Assembly: GCA_013399305.1 (NCBI GenBank)
Contig: VXAI01000013.1
Coordinates: forward strand, 7,463,132 to 7,527,131
Origin: Rostratula benghalensis
Lineage: Eukaryota; Chordata; Aves; Charadriiformes; Rostratulidae
DNA: 64,000 bases
Direction of reading: 5' to 3'
Shown: piece by piece, positions 40,993 through 52,533 of the stretch
Layout of the letters: each line of letters opens with the position of its first letter
Numbering within the stretch: the stretch's first letter is position 1
Position numbers and translations under genes: made by a program
The notes under the pieces: model-generated
What the model was told of the DNA's origin: nothing
Database searches by the model: none
The model's input: the letters and a program-made list of their open reading frames with translations, nothing else

Positions 40993-42772
40993 CCTAAATA
41001 GGAGACAAGAGAGAATCAATCTGAACTTATTTTCTGAAGTCTATGTGTGTGTAATTCTACAGTTTTTGAGATTGGACTTTAATTCAGGCTTGGTCAGAAC
41101 ATGCCTGTTTACATGTCAATGTGTAATCCATAACAAGCAAGCTACAAAAAGCCTGTCCTTGTAGTCACAGCCAAATATTCTCCTTGTGCTTGCCTAGAAT
41201 GCAAAAAGGGAGCTCTGCAGTCCGAATGTCTCCAACACCCAACACGTAAGGGGGCTACCATCTCCCAGTGAATTGTCAATGCCCATTATAATTATCAGAG
41301 TAGCCACTGTATTATCAGTGATGGCCCAGGTGGTCCATTCTTGCCTCTAATGCACTTGTTTTAAAGTGTGACAGAGCCCTTGACACCCTAAATTTACTGT
41401 ACATATGGCATCATTCATGACTGTTGGCAGCTGAAACGTTCATGGCTAAAGTCCCAGTGACAGCTGAGATAAGGCTGCTGGTCTTTACTTGGTTCCAGTA
41501 GCTGATTGCCAACTTAGAGCTGCAAATTAGCTGCGTGAAGCATTGCTGTCTATGGCCTGCAAGTGTAAGCTATCAGTGGAGAACAGCCTGGCAGAGGAGT
41601 GCAGGATGTTGGTCATCAGCCTTAGCTGGTGACCAGAAGTCACTGATTTTTTTAGTTGCCTCCAAAACAAGACCAGCACCCAACTGAGTGAGCTGGCAGT
41701 GAAGTTTTAAGACCAGAATTTTTCCCAGTTATTGCTGAGCAACCTGTTTCTTATCTCTTTACCTCTTAGACACCTGTGAATACTTCAGAGAAAAGTCTAC
41801 CAGTTGAGCTTACACCACCATGGTGTTCATTTAACATTGCACTGTAGGGAAGTGTCCGGAAGTGTCAATAATCAATAATTACATTTGAAGAAGCAATCAC
41901 AGAGCAGCTTTTTAGGCTAATTCTGTACTGTGGTCTTCTGCATAAAGCCTCTGCCTATTCCTCATGCACTCATAGAGCAAAACCAGTAGGTTCCAGAGAG
42001 CAATAATTTCACATGGTAACCTTCTCATAACACCACAGTGTCCAGAAACACCAGGGTCTCCTATGACAGGGAAGTTGGTCTTTGGCAACAAGAACAAATT
42101 ATTTCCCAGTTTTGTTTTTTCACCTTGTGACTTTGTTAAACTGCTTCTAACAGGAGAATGATGATAGACTCTCTTCCAGAGCAAGATGAAAAAAACTGAT
42201 TTCCTTATTGCTTCATAGGGTTACCGGAGTGTTGTGATGACAATACTGTTATTTCTTGTTTGGAGGTGTTTTGACTCATCTGGACAGCATTGGCATTGTT
42301 GTCATTTGGCATGGAGCTGAAAGGCCTAAAAAGCTGATTATGCTGAAGGATTTGAAGAAGGGATTCGGGGGACAGCCCCGAGGGCATTGTAATCCTGCTC
42401 AAGCACAATGTGACTTAAAAGCCCACTGTTCCATTTTGGTTGTTTCCTCCCTGTGCCTGGAAACCTTCTCTAACCATCAGACCAAAGTGTACTTCTTATT
42501 TTGAATAAGGTAATATGAGGTCTGAAGGAAGTATTGTAGTCATCTGAGCTGACTCCACAAATGAGCTTTTCAAAGGGCTACAGACTCAGAGCAAGTCTCT
42601 GTTGGTTCCACTGGCAAGGAGCAAAGCAAGTAGTGTTTAGGTCTTGAGAATATAATTCCATGTGAGCCGACTCTTTAGCTGGATCCAAAATGCTTAGTAA
42701 GATGGATTCAAATGGGTCATGTTCCCTTGGGTGAGCTAGTTCATAGTGGATCCCCGTTCTGGGTGCAAGCTC

Positions 42773-42800
42773 TTCAATCCAATTGTTTCAATCCAATTGT
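42773..42800. repeat. 14-bp perfect tandem duplication
   Basis: TTCAATCCAATTGT occurs twice without a spacer. The two copies are identical, which suggests a recent event or a polymorphic site. Confidence 0.85.
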
Positions 42801-45800
42801 TATATTAGTATCTTTTGGATGACTTTTACTTACCTGACAGGCTGTCATGTATAATGGTGTGCTTCTTAGATGTGGTTTTTTCTCTTCTGAAAGGCTACAG
42901 GACATTATTTCAAGCAAAATCTTTTCTAAGTTCTCCCGTTATCCTAAAGATACTTTTTGAAACTGTTGGCTTTGCCATGCCTACAGGGCCATGGCACAGG
43001 ACGAGGGGACCATCAGGGCTCTCACGTCAGCAGCCCTATTACCTCTCTCCGCAGACACGGACACTACAGCACCTGTGTGCTCCCAGGGCCAGGCTTAGAG
43101 GAAAGGTGGAATGAAAAGAGTTGGGGTGGGAAAAGACTCAGGCAAATGTAGCTGGGAAAGATTTACTACCCAGTAGTCTGGGTGCTTCCCAGATAACCAA
43201 AGGGATCTGTACGTCAGAAACACACGTGTCAGGAAGCACCTGAAATCCCTGCTTCACAAATCTGTCATTATTAGAGCTATTGGCAGCCCAGCAACTGGAC
43301 CCAGAGTGAGTCCTTAATGGAAAAGAATAACAAGAGAAAAAAAAAAAAAGTGTATAAATTCTATTTGAATTTTACCAGGTCAGTGATAATTGTCATAGAA
43401 TTGTTCTTTTTTATACCTTCGAGCTGTGTACAGAAGATCTGAAAGGGCTTTTTTGTTTCTGAACTTAGACAACAGGACTGCCTGTTCTGATCCAAGCTCC
43501 TAGTTCTGTGCTTGTGCTTCATCCAGTGAGTCTTAAATAGAAAATGCATGAGGACTCCTGGGAGCTGGGGTGGCACTGGGTCTTAACCAACGCAACTGAA
43601 ACTTAAGTGTGATTAAGTCAGTATTCCTCTTATTTAGGCTCTTTTTACTCCTTCACATCCTGCATCCCTAGCTGCACAGTGGTCCAGCTTAAAAATGGAG
43701 CTGGAAAATAACCCTACCACAATTGTATCATTAGATCCACCACCTACAGCCAGGAGTTGGATTGGAAACTATTTAGGCTGAGGAATGCTTAGAATAGAGC
43801 TCTCTCCAGACCAAATATTTATCCTACCAGGCTGAGTGATTCCTGCCTCCTATCCTCTAATGTATTCCTACTTTGGCACCTATTTCCCCAAGAGATCAAA
43901 CAAGAACTTGTTCAGACACAGCCTGTCCCTGGGGTTTCCTGTTGGTCAGTCCTTGGCATCTCCCTGCTCAACATTCATGATCACTCCATCATTCAAGTTC
44001 CTCAGCACCCTACAGAGTTAGGAGAAGGAGCTAAAGATGCCATTTGAGGTACTGCTCTGTTTGTTGCACTGAAGTGTTTTTCTTTCAATCATTTAAACAT
44101 CTGAATTGGAAGGCGAGAGTTGGATACATCTCACCCACGTTAGACCATCTGGAAGAGGGATGCTTGGTCCTGACTAATCATTTCAGCTTGCTCTATGTGC
44201 AGCGATGGCACATAGGTACCTCCAGGATCAGTTCTTCTCACCTGTCTCAGGTACTTGTTTTAGTGTCATCTGAATCTGCCTCTGCAACTGCCTGTCTCTC
44301 TGCAGGGTTTTCTTAGGGAGATTTCATCATAAATTCAGGCTTGATCTCCATTTCTAGGCAGGTTAAGGTAAGTGGGAAGTTATTTGTTTCTACAGTAATC
44401 CATGTGGTCCTTTGTAGTCCATACATGATCCACAGCAGACGGTATTCAATTCAGATACCTGATTGACAGGGAACACAGACCAAGTGTACAAGAGAGTGGC
44501 TATGCTAGTTTTTCTGAGGACCTCACGTTAAAAATCCATCAGAATTGATTCTCTATAGGTACTGGATAATAAAGTATTGAACCCTACCCATATGTTCATA
44601 TTCACATTAGATGGGAGCTGAAAGGAAATGGAGAAAATGGTGGTCTAAGACCAACACATTAGCACACACAGTACAACAGACTCCCGAAGGAGGAGTGATG
44701 TGGTTGTAGCTTTTGCAGTGTTTGAAGTTTAAAAGAAGGTATTTTACAGCACTCTCCAGACATAACTATGCGTCTATACATATGTAGGGCACTGGAAGAA
44801 TGTAATGATTTACTCAAGGGCAAAATGATATCCCACTTGCATAAACTGTTCCTCCCTCAGGCACTGAGAGATTATGCTGTCTTTTCTACTGAAACCTTAC
44901 TTGTGGCATTTAACCAGATCTAATACACTTGCTCTTAGACAAATGCAGTACCATAAAGATGCAAAGAAGGTTGCTTAGAGCAGAAGGATCTTGCCGTATT
45001 AGGAATAGTTGTATTTACTGCAGTTTAGCTCTTTGGATAGCATTTAATATTATTAATATATAGTTTTCATAGCTTTAAAGGATGTGCAAAGGTACTCTAA
45101 GATAACATTTTTAATGCCTGAGAGCAAGGCAATCATGCGTGTAGTTTCTGTAGAAACTTTTGTTTTCACATTTTTAAGAATTCTGAAGTTTGCGACTGGC
45201 AAGTTTACCTATTAACAAGCTTGAACATCTCAGAATAGGAGCTAATAGCCCAAATCCTCTTCTGGTACCTGAAGGGCAAAAGTATACTTCAGGAACAGTT
45301 TGCTGTGGTGGCTGTAAGCTATGTCAGTGCTGCTTGGTCCTGCACCAGCTGTGTGGTGATCTACTTTCCAGTTTCAACACAGTAGCCCCAGGGCTGCTCT
45401 TGCTTGTACCACTTTCCCAAATTCCCAGAATTGCTGCTGCAATGGCCCAGAGCATGGAGAGACACGTGGGAGTCACAGGGTGACAGGGAGGAAGGTGTCT
45501 TCACCAGAAGAACCCACATTCTGGAGCATTCCTCCAAGACCTGTGCAAAGTAATAAAGTCACCTATTGAATTAGACTGTCAAAAGTTGCTTAGATTTTAC
45601 AGGTTTTTCATTTATGTATGACTTTTTTGGTAACGCTATTTTGCTTTGTATGTTTCTGTGCACTAATTAATATTGATCACTGTTTTCACATAGTGTTCCA
45701 TTGTGATGGGGAAGGTGGATATAAACAGTTTTCAATCATTATTTGAATATCTTACATATGAGATATTTTTAAAATACTGTTGTGATGTAATTAAAAAAAA

Positions 45801-46338
45801 TCATGAAAATTAGTTTGAATTTCCTGCTCTGAATCCCTCTTTTTTTCTCTGACAACCAAATGGAAAGGAGAGAGAGTAAGATTTTAGGAGTGTGGTCACT
45901 AAAGTACTGGCTCTAGAAGGTGGGAGGTAGCCAGCCAAGGCTTCTTAATTTCTTCAAGATTATCTGTGTTAAAGAACTTTCGCTCACTGTGTGTAGATCT
46001 AGATTTGAAGCTTTGTCCCATATCCTTTTTAGATTTAGACATTCACCCTCTTGCTGGAATTGTCAGTATTTTCACTAAATTATGCCTCAATTAATTTCTT
46101 TGAAAGGTTTCAGTATAATTCTACTGTATAGTGGAACTAAATTGTAAAACCCCAGTAGATGCCACAAAAGATTCGTCTTCAAGTTTCTTCTGTTTAGAGT
46201 AGATGCAATTGGATCTATGTATGGGAATAATTGCAAGTTTTTCAAGGTGTTATTCTAAAGATGCATACCTATAAATGTAAATCATATCTGCTTAAACTGC
46301 AGCTCTAGTAAATATGTGAATCAAACATACAGCCATAT

Positions 46339-46349
46339 ATAGATATATA

Positions 46350-46384
<35 letters not shown>

Positions 46385-46386
46385 TT
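46339..46386. repeat. TA/TG dinucleotide microsatellite
   Basis: Starts with ATATATAT, passes through four TG units, then a run of about fifteen TA units. It is the longest pure dinucleotide array in the window and is likely length-polymorphic. The minus-strand open frame of 115 codons that ends here owes its Tyr-Ile repeat to this array and is not a gene. Confidence 0.9.
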
Positions 46387-47754
46387 TAGCTTGTGCATTA
46401 GCTGGCAATTCTTTCCAGAGCAAATGTTTTCCCCTACCCAAAAAAGATACTCAGTAAAAATCATCTCTGTAGCAGATTTTCCATACATAAAATTATAGCA
46501 GTTTTCCATGAATAAAGTGTAACATCTCACAACATTACAGGCCCAGAAATAGAAACTTAATTCTTTTGAGTACAAGAAATCTGCAGCATACCAATGGAAC
46601 GCATAGCCATTTGTCTGCCTGGGTCTCAAAAAAATGCACTTGGAAAGCATAAGGTAAGTTGTTTTCATATATTTTATGCAGTACTGTTACAGATAAATCA
46701 TCTCAATTTATAAAGAGAAGGATGAGAGAAGTAGCTCCAGTAGCCTTTCTAAAAATCCCTTTAAATATTGCACTTTTTCTTCCCTCCTATAATGTATGTG
46801 ACATCTCCAAATGTCGTATGTTCTACAGGGGGAGTGAGAATTTTGCAGACATAAGTTTTGTATGAATTACATAACTGATTCATGGTTTGCCACCTACATG
46901 TAGGTAACTATTCAAAATCCTGCTGATATTATTCCTATGTGTCATCAGATAATTCTGCATTAAAGTACATATAGTTTTATATAGAACCACAAAGTCCTTA
47001 ATTACTTTGGAAAATAAAAACAACCTCATGATATATAAATATTGCATTTCCTCTCTTGTTATATGCTTTAATTTTGTTCACAAATGTCCCTTGATAGTCA
47101 CTGCACGAACACCTATCAGTAAAAGTTCTGCTTCAGATGACACAGAACACAATGTGGGAAATTTCCACAATGGAATTAGGCAATTTGTATGAAGATTAAT
47201 ACTCATGTCTAAATCTTGACAGTAGCCTTTTAATCACATTTCAAACAAAACCATCCACAGGATGAGAAAAAGGGTTAATGACACATCTTCCCTGGAAACA
47301 GCTTGGACAAACATAGTTCACTATATAATTTCATTTTTAAAAACCAGATTTATAGATTACATCTCACTGAATCAATTATTCCTGTAAATATAGAGAAAAT
47401 TACTATCTTTCCAACAAGAAGCAGCTGTGTTTTTCCAATACTATTAAAATTTGAATTAATACTAAAAGGAACAAAAAATGAAGGGAGTAAGTGGATTACA
47501 GGCATTACTTGTTCCAAATGACATAATTCCACCACAGGCTCCGCAGTAAGTATTTATGGTAAAATGATACTTCGGCTTTAAACTATTATTGTTGAGCTTT
47601 TATTTGTATTTACTGTAAACTCTTCTCTATGGAATTGGTAATCGCTCTCATGAACAAAAGAAAGAAGCAAAATCCAACATAAATAAAAAGCTTTGAGTTT
47701 AAAAACATGATTAATTAAATCTCAACCCTGCTCTTCACAGATTTCTTTCATGGA
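46387..47754. other. AT-rich unique DNA, nothing recognised
   Basis: Short open frames only. No repeats or motifs that I can support. Confidence 0.5.
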
Positions 47755-48260
47755 TGTGATGGCCAGTAGGGACCAGTATAATCAGTTGGTCTAACCTTAT
47801 CTGTCTGCAGACCTTTGCTTAGAAGCAGGATTAAAGCATGTTTTATAGGAAGATACATATAATTTCTTGAAAACTGAAGGTTGTGATGAATTTACAGCCT
47901 TGTGTTAAGTTGATCCAATGTTTAACTACCTTCACAGCTAAGAAATTACATTTCATTTTATGGTTCAAAGTTGGAGTTTTGCCCAATTATCTTCAGTTCC
48001 AGCTATTGGACGTTCCAATGCCTTTACCTGCAAGCCTAAAAACCCCACAACTACATAAACAAAAGCTTTGTTCATGGATCAGATCTTTAAAAAATCCAGT
48101 AGTACTCCTCAGTCTCCACATTGTAAACTGTGTCTTTCATCACCTGAATTATTCTTGGACCCCTTTGTATGTTCTGCAGTTTCGACATCCTTACTCAGAA
48201 AAACTCAGAATCCAGGGTCTGGTAATGGTTCAGGGTCTTATAATAAGTTCAGAGCTTATG
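47755..48260 (-). mobile_element. Ancient CR1-type LINE fragment
   Basis: Read on the plus strand, this follows the order of an old amniote CR1 3' region in reverse complement. GGCCAGTAGGGACCAGTATA and ATCAGTTGGTCTAACCTTAT correspond to the 3' terminal block. AGTTGATCCAATGTTTAACT, ACCTTCACAGCTAAGAAATT and CCAGCTATTGGACGTTCCAA correspond to the end of ORF2, and ATTCTTGGACCCCTTTGTAT matches the block upstream of it. Divergence is far higher than in the typical avian CR1 copies here, so the insertion is old, possibly shared beyond birds (inference). The 146-codon plus-strand open frame over it is antisense to the element and is not a gene. The right-hand boundary is uncertain. Confidence 0.75.
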
Positions 48261-51200
48261 ATAAGCTGCCTTCCCAGCTTTTTCTGGTATTGCTCTTACT
48301 GCATATGCAAGCACCTTATTTAATGCTATGACCACAACATTGAAACAGGTCAGTGAAGAGGCACTTGGGTTTCTCTGGTGACAACTTCAACAAATCTCTC
48401 GCCCTGTAAGCACAGCTGGTGTTCTTTGTACTCAAATACACTACACAGAACTTGCCTGTACTCGAGTACACTTTGCCAGACTGTGTTTAATAACTTGTGC
48501 CTAATCTCATTATTTATGGCCTAGCCTGTCTTGGTGGCATCTTTGTTCTACGGATATGAAACATATGTTCTATGGTTCATTGATAAAAAAGTCATATAAC
48601 ATTGGAACAAATGCTTCTAGGAGGTTTCAGGAGACACAGTGGGTGCTGGATTTAGGACTAAGTATGAGGTGAAACTATTCCATTACTATCTTAATACGCA
48701 ATCTTAAATGGAGATCAGCCTATCCATCAGCTCGCCCAGCACTTTCAGGAGTCTTTACTCCTGTCAGCATTTGTAGAAGTTTTTGAAACAAATTTTGACT
48801 TCCTCTTGACTTATCTGCATAGACATCACAGATGTATTGGATCTTTGAACTTACCGAAATAGGTAGCTTAGATATTTTCAGGTAATGTTGTACACTACAG
48901 AAGGCTTAATTATTTACATCTTTACTTGAATGCAAATTTCAGCAACACAGCTATTGCACCCAGAGGAAAATAAGTGAGTAAATTCCAGGAAATGGCACCA
49001 TATCCCAACTACCTTTGGATCATTGAAGTCACCTCCAAATACTATCAGAAAAACAACTGAACATTTTTACACTGTATTTACATATTTACAATTATTTTTT
49101 TTTAAATTCTGTTAGGACCTTATATACTATGAAGACTGTAGAAGAGTTAAGATGGAACCTGTGAGCTTTGTTGTATGTTTTCGGGGGAGGGCAATTGTGC
49201 CAGGATGACTTAATAGGTTTATGACAAAAGGAAAAAAATGCTGGTGAAGATGAAATGAAGATGATAGAACAATAAAAGATAGACCTTTTAAAAGCAGCAG
49301 TGGTCAAACTTCTCCAGAACATGAGAGCCAGTAAGTGGTCAAACAATGCAGAGGGGTTTAGCTTGTCTGATACCATAAAGAAGCATAAGAATCAGGCAAG
49401 GCACTTTCATAAGCCATCATGTACAAGGGTGGAGGAAGAGGATGAAACTATAAGGAAAGCTGAAAACTCAAGGTCGTGAAGGACAGATAATTGTTTGTTG
49501 GGAAGAGTATTGTTGTAAAAGCCTGCAGGAAAAGGTGGAGTGCTGCTTGGTGAGTGGGGAAGGACAGTATTAGAGCAGAGAGCAGCCACCAGCAGTGTCA
49601 GCTTCTGTGAGGGTGAGCAAAGGGTGGAGCGAGTGCCCGCTAAGCACCGTCGTTATCCCACGATGCTGTCCAAGAGATCCCAGGAGTGTTGCAATTTATT
49701 GTATGTGGAGTACACTTACTGTTGAATTTCAGATCCTCATTAAGTCAAGATGCATGTTTTACAGGTAGGAGCTGTGCACTGTCCTGCAAGGATCGATTAG
49801 ATGTATAATAATGTTTTCTCTGATGTCAGTTCTCCATGTTGCAGGTCTTAGCAGTAAACAGGCAAAAATCTCTCATGAGATAAAGACTAGTAGCCCTGTA
49901 AAGAAGTGCACTGATTTACCAAACAGCCAAAAGAAATAGGTACATATCAGGTGGTTAGAAAGAAAATCTAAGCAAGGACCTAACCTAATTTGAACGTTCG
50001 CTGGAGCGCCTCTCCAGTCTGTTTTAGTAAAGAGTGGTTTAGGCCTACACCGCAGAGGCTAAAACCTACCCTTCTTTGTGATACTCTGTGCTACACAGAT
50101 TGACCAAAGGGCAGGATTTAGACATAATGTTGCCCTTGAGGCAGTGATTTTGCAGCCAGAAATGCAGTAATTAGCTTCTCTTCCTCTTTAATAGAGAAGA
50201 TTTACCACCAACACAGAAGCCTGTGAGGCATTTTCCTCCTCTACCTCTAATGACACAGATGCCTAGAGTTCTTAGCCTGAAAACCTGAATTCACCTCTGC
50301 TTCTCTCTCCATGTAGGATGAATGATTCATTTTGCTCTCTGATGCCATTTCTAACTGCAAAACTGTTACATAAAGGCATTCAGGCCTTCTGCTTTTTATT
50401 CAGCTCTGGGAATTCGGCATGCTCCCCGTCAAGGCCTAAGTGAAGTGAACTTCAGGATGATTTTGAGTTAAGTGTAAGCAATGCACATAGAGTATACCTT
50501 TTCATATTTGTGCTATTTTTCCTTATTAATACACCTTCTGATATTCAAGAGAGTCATCCCACTTCAACATTCAGTATGTTTAAGCTAAATACTGCTTCAT
50601 CTTGTCCATGAAAGGTCTTGTTTCATATTGAAATAACATTTATTCAGTCCCAGTTTAAGAAGACTGTCCTGTTCAAGAGGGAAATCAAGCATCTATCTCA
50701 ATCACAAGACCATCCAGTGGGAAGAATGTACAAAAGTTTAAATAATGACGAGGAATGGACCATACCATAGATTACTCCCCAAAATAATTAGATTTAACTT
50801 TATTTTTGTAGTCTATTTTTAAAAAACAAAATGTATATATTTCTTTTAATAGTGGAGTTCTTTGGCTAATTATCTTCCTGGTTCTCATCAATATTCTTTA
50901 TTTCTACTCGTGAATTTTATACTTGTCTGTGGATTCAAAGGTACCTAAACATGTATCCTCTGACTGGGCAGGCCCCCCCACACAGGAAACATCTCTTCAA
51001 CACAGTGAGCCTTTACAGAGCTGAGGGCTGACCTGTGTAGCAACAGGTAAATGGGCAACTGAGGTCGTCTTTTCCTTCCAGGATTCCTTTCTTTGTAATA
51101 CACTACGATGCTGCTTTGCTCCTACCACAATGGTGAGCCATCCTGACACGGCAATTTTCAGTAGGTGAAACTTTCCTGTTTATTAACATTATTTTGACTT

Positions 51201-52309
51201 TGGAAAACTGGTAATTAGGATATGCTGAGATGATATACACCTGATGTTTTCTACTATTGCCTCTGAAGCAGGAGAAAAAAAAAAAAAGCCAGGAGTAATG
51301 GAACAGTATTAAATTTAGTTTGGGAAATATTATTAATATGCCTTATATAAAATCAAGCAGGTATGTTAGTGCACTTTAAGCTGTTATTGAAACAGATTAG
51401 AGGCACTCATCACAGCATTCTAGATACCATATTATTCTCTGTCAATCTGTTATTAAATAGCATCATATATATGACAAATGTGTTCTCTAAGCATTGAAAC
51501 GCTTTGTTTTGTTTGGGGAGGAGAGGGTATGCAACAAAACAGTACTATTGGGCCATATTTTTAGCTGCTGCAAATTAACATAGCTCCACTGGGAGCAGAG
51601 CCAGGAATTTGAAATGAATGTTGAACTTACAGTAGAACCAGCTACTGTGGTACTTCAATGATATGGAGGGCTGGGGTGTAGGAAACATTTGAAAGAAGGC
51701 ATAATAGATTATCTGGGGATAAGCTTTGCTTCAGTGCCAGGTGAGCTGAATAAAATAATTCAAGCTGTGAAATATTGAATGTCTGTAATATGTTTCAGTA
51801 TTGGCATTATAAATGCACTATAGAAGAAAAGCTAATGCATACAAAAAATCTGCCTTTCAATACAGTAGAATTCCCTGTGTGCAGACTCTGAAGTAATGGC
51901 TAAAACCCCCATTGATTATAATCAGCATGGGGATTCACATATTCTATAATGAAATCCCTGTTAAATAAGCCATATGGTCATTACCCTGTGGTGCGGAGCA
52001 AGAGCAAAAGTATTATCCTGAATCAAAAATCAGGTAAGAGGGATAAGATGAAACTATTGCTTTTTCAGGAAAAAAAAAAATAAAATTACAAAGTTTTAAA
52101 ATTAGGGAACATCAGAAAAAGACCATTTTGGATCCATGATGTTTTTAGAAAACTTACAAGTGAAATGCAATCTACATTGAAAGAAAGGTACTTAACTATT
52201 CATACAGTGTGGCTGGATTATATCTGCACTGAAAAAAGCATTTGGCACTACGGAGGGCAGGTCAGTGGAGTCACTGGTATCCAATGTGAGATCCTAAAAG
52301 CAAACAAAA
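48261..52309. other. Unique DNA, no recognisable gene
   Basis: AT-rich sequence with A-runs (for example 51275) and a 12-bp palindrome GTACTCGAGTAC at 48458-48469. No exon or repeat family recognised. Confidence 0.55.
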
Positions 52310-52500
52310 TTAGAATATTGAAGGAAAAGAGTAGAAAATACAACTGAAAGTAATCTAATATTGTGTAAAGCAATCTTTCCTGGAATGCTCTGTTCAGTTC
52401 TGCTCAGCTTGCCTCAGCAGAGATATAAACAGGAAGAAGAAGAGTTCAAAAGTGGGTCAGTGACACCATGAACACTAGTGGAACTCATCACCACCAGTCA
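52310..52500 (+). mobile_element. Ancient CR1-type LINE fragment
   Basis: CTGTTCAGTTCTGCTCAGCT, then CAGAGATATAAACAGGAAGA and GAGTTCAAAAGTGGGTCAGT, line up in order with the ORF2 region of old amniote CR1 elements (the TGTTCAGTTCTGGTC block and the following AAAAGGTTCA block). The upstream AGAAAATACAACTGAAAGTA also fits. Only about 190 bp is recognisable, and it is heavily mutated. A 16-A run begins about 16 bp further on (52517) and is probably unrelated, because CR1 elements do not end in poly(A). Confidence 0.6.
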
Positions 52501-52506
52501 TCATTA

Positions 52507-52533
52507 AAATCAAAACAAAAAAAAAAAAAAAAG
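52507..52533. repeat. A-rich run
   Basis: AAAATCAAAAC followed by about sixteen As. It could be a simple expansion or the decayed tail of a retrotransposed copy. No source sequence is recognisable upstream other than the CR1 scrap. Confidence 0.7.

Larger units (their letters stand above)
38598..46338. other. Unique DNA, no recognisable gene
   Basis: Contains A-runs at 39308, 40589, 40826, 40918 and 43339, a 10-bp tandem duplication at 40973 and a 14-bp one at 42773. Open frames are short and without recognisable family. I see no exon or transposon I can name. Confidence 0.55.

Noticed and set aside
46321..46668. 115-codon minus-strand frame with Tyr-Ile repeat
   Set aside because: The repeat is the translation of the TA/TG microsatellite, and the remainder has no recognisable features.
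47883..48323. 146-codon plus-strand open frame
   Set aside because: It is antisense to an ancient CR1 fragment, so it is a chance frame within a transposon remnant.
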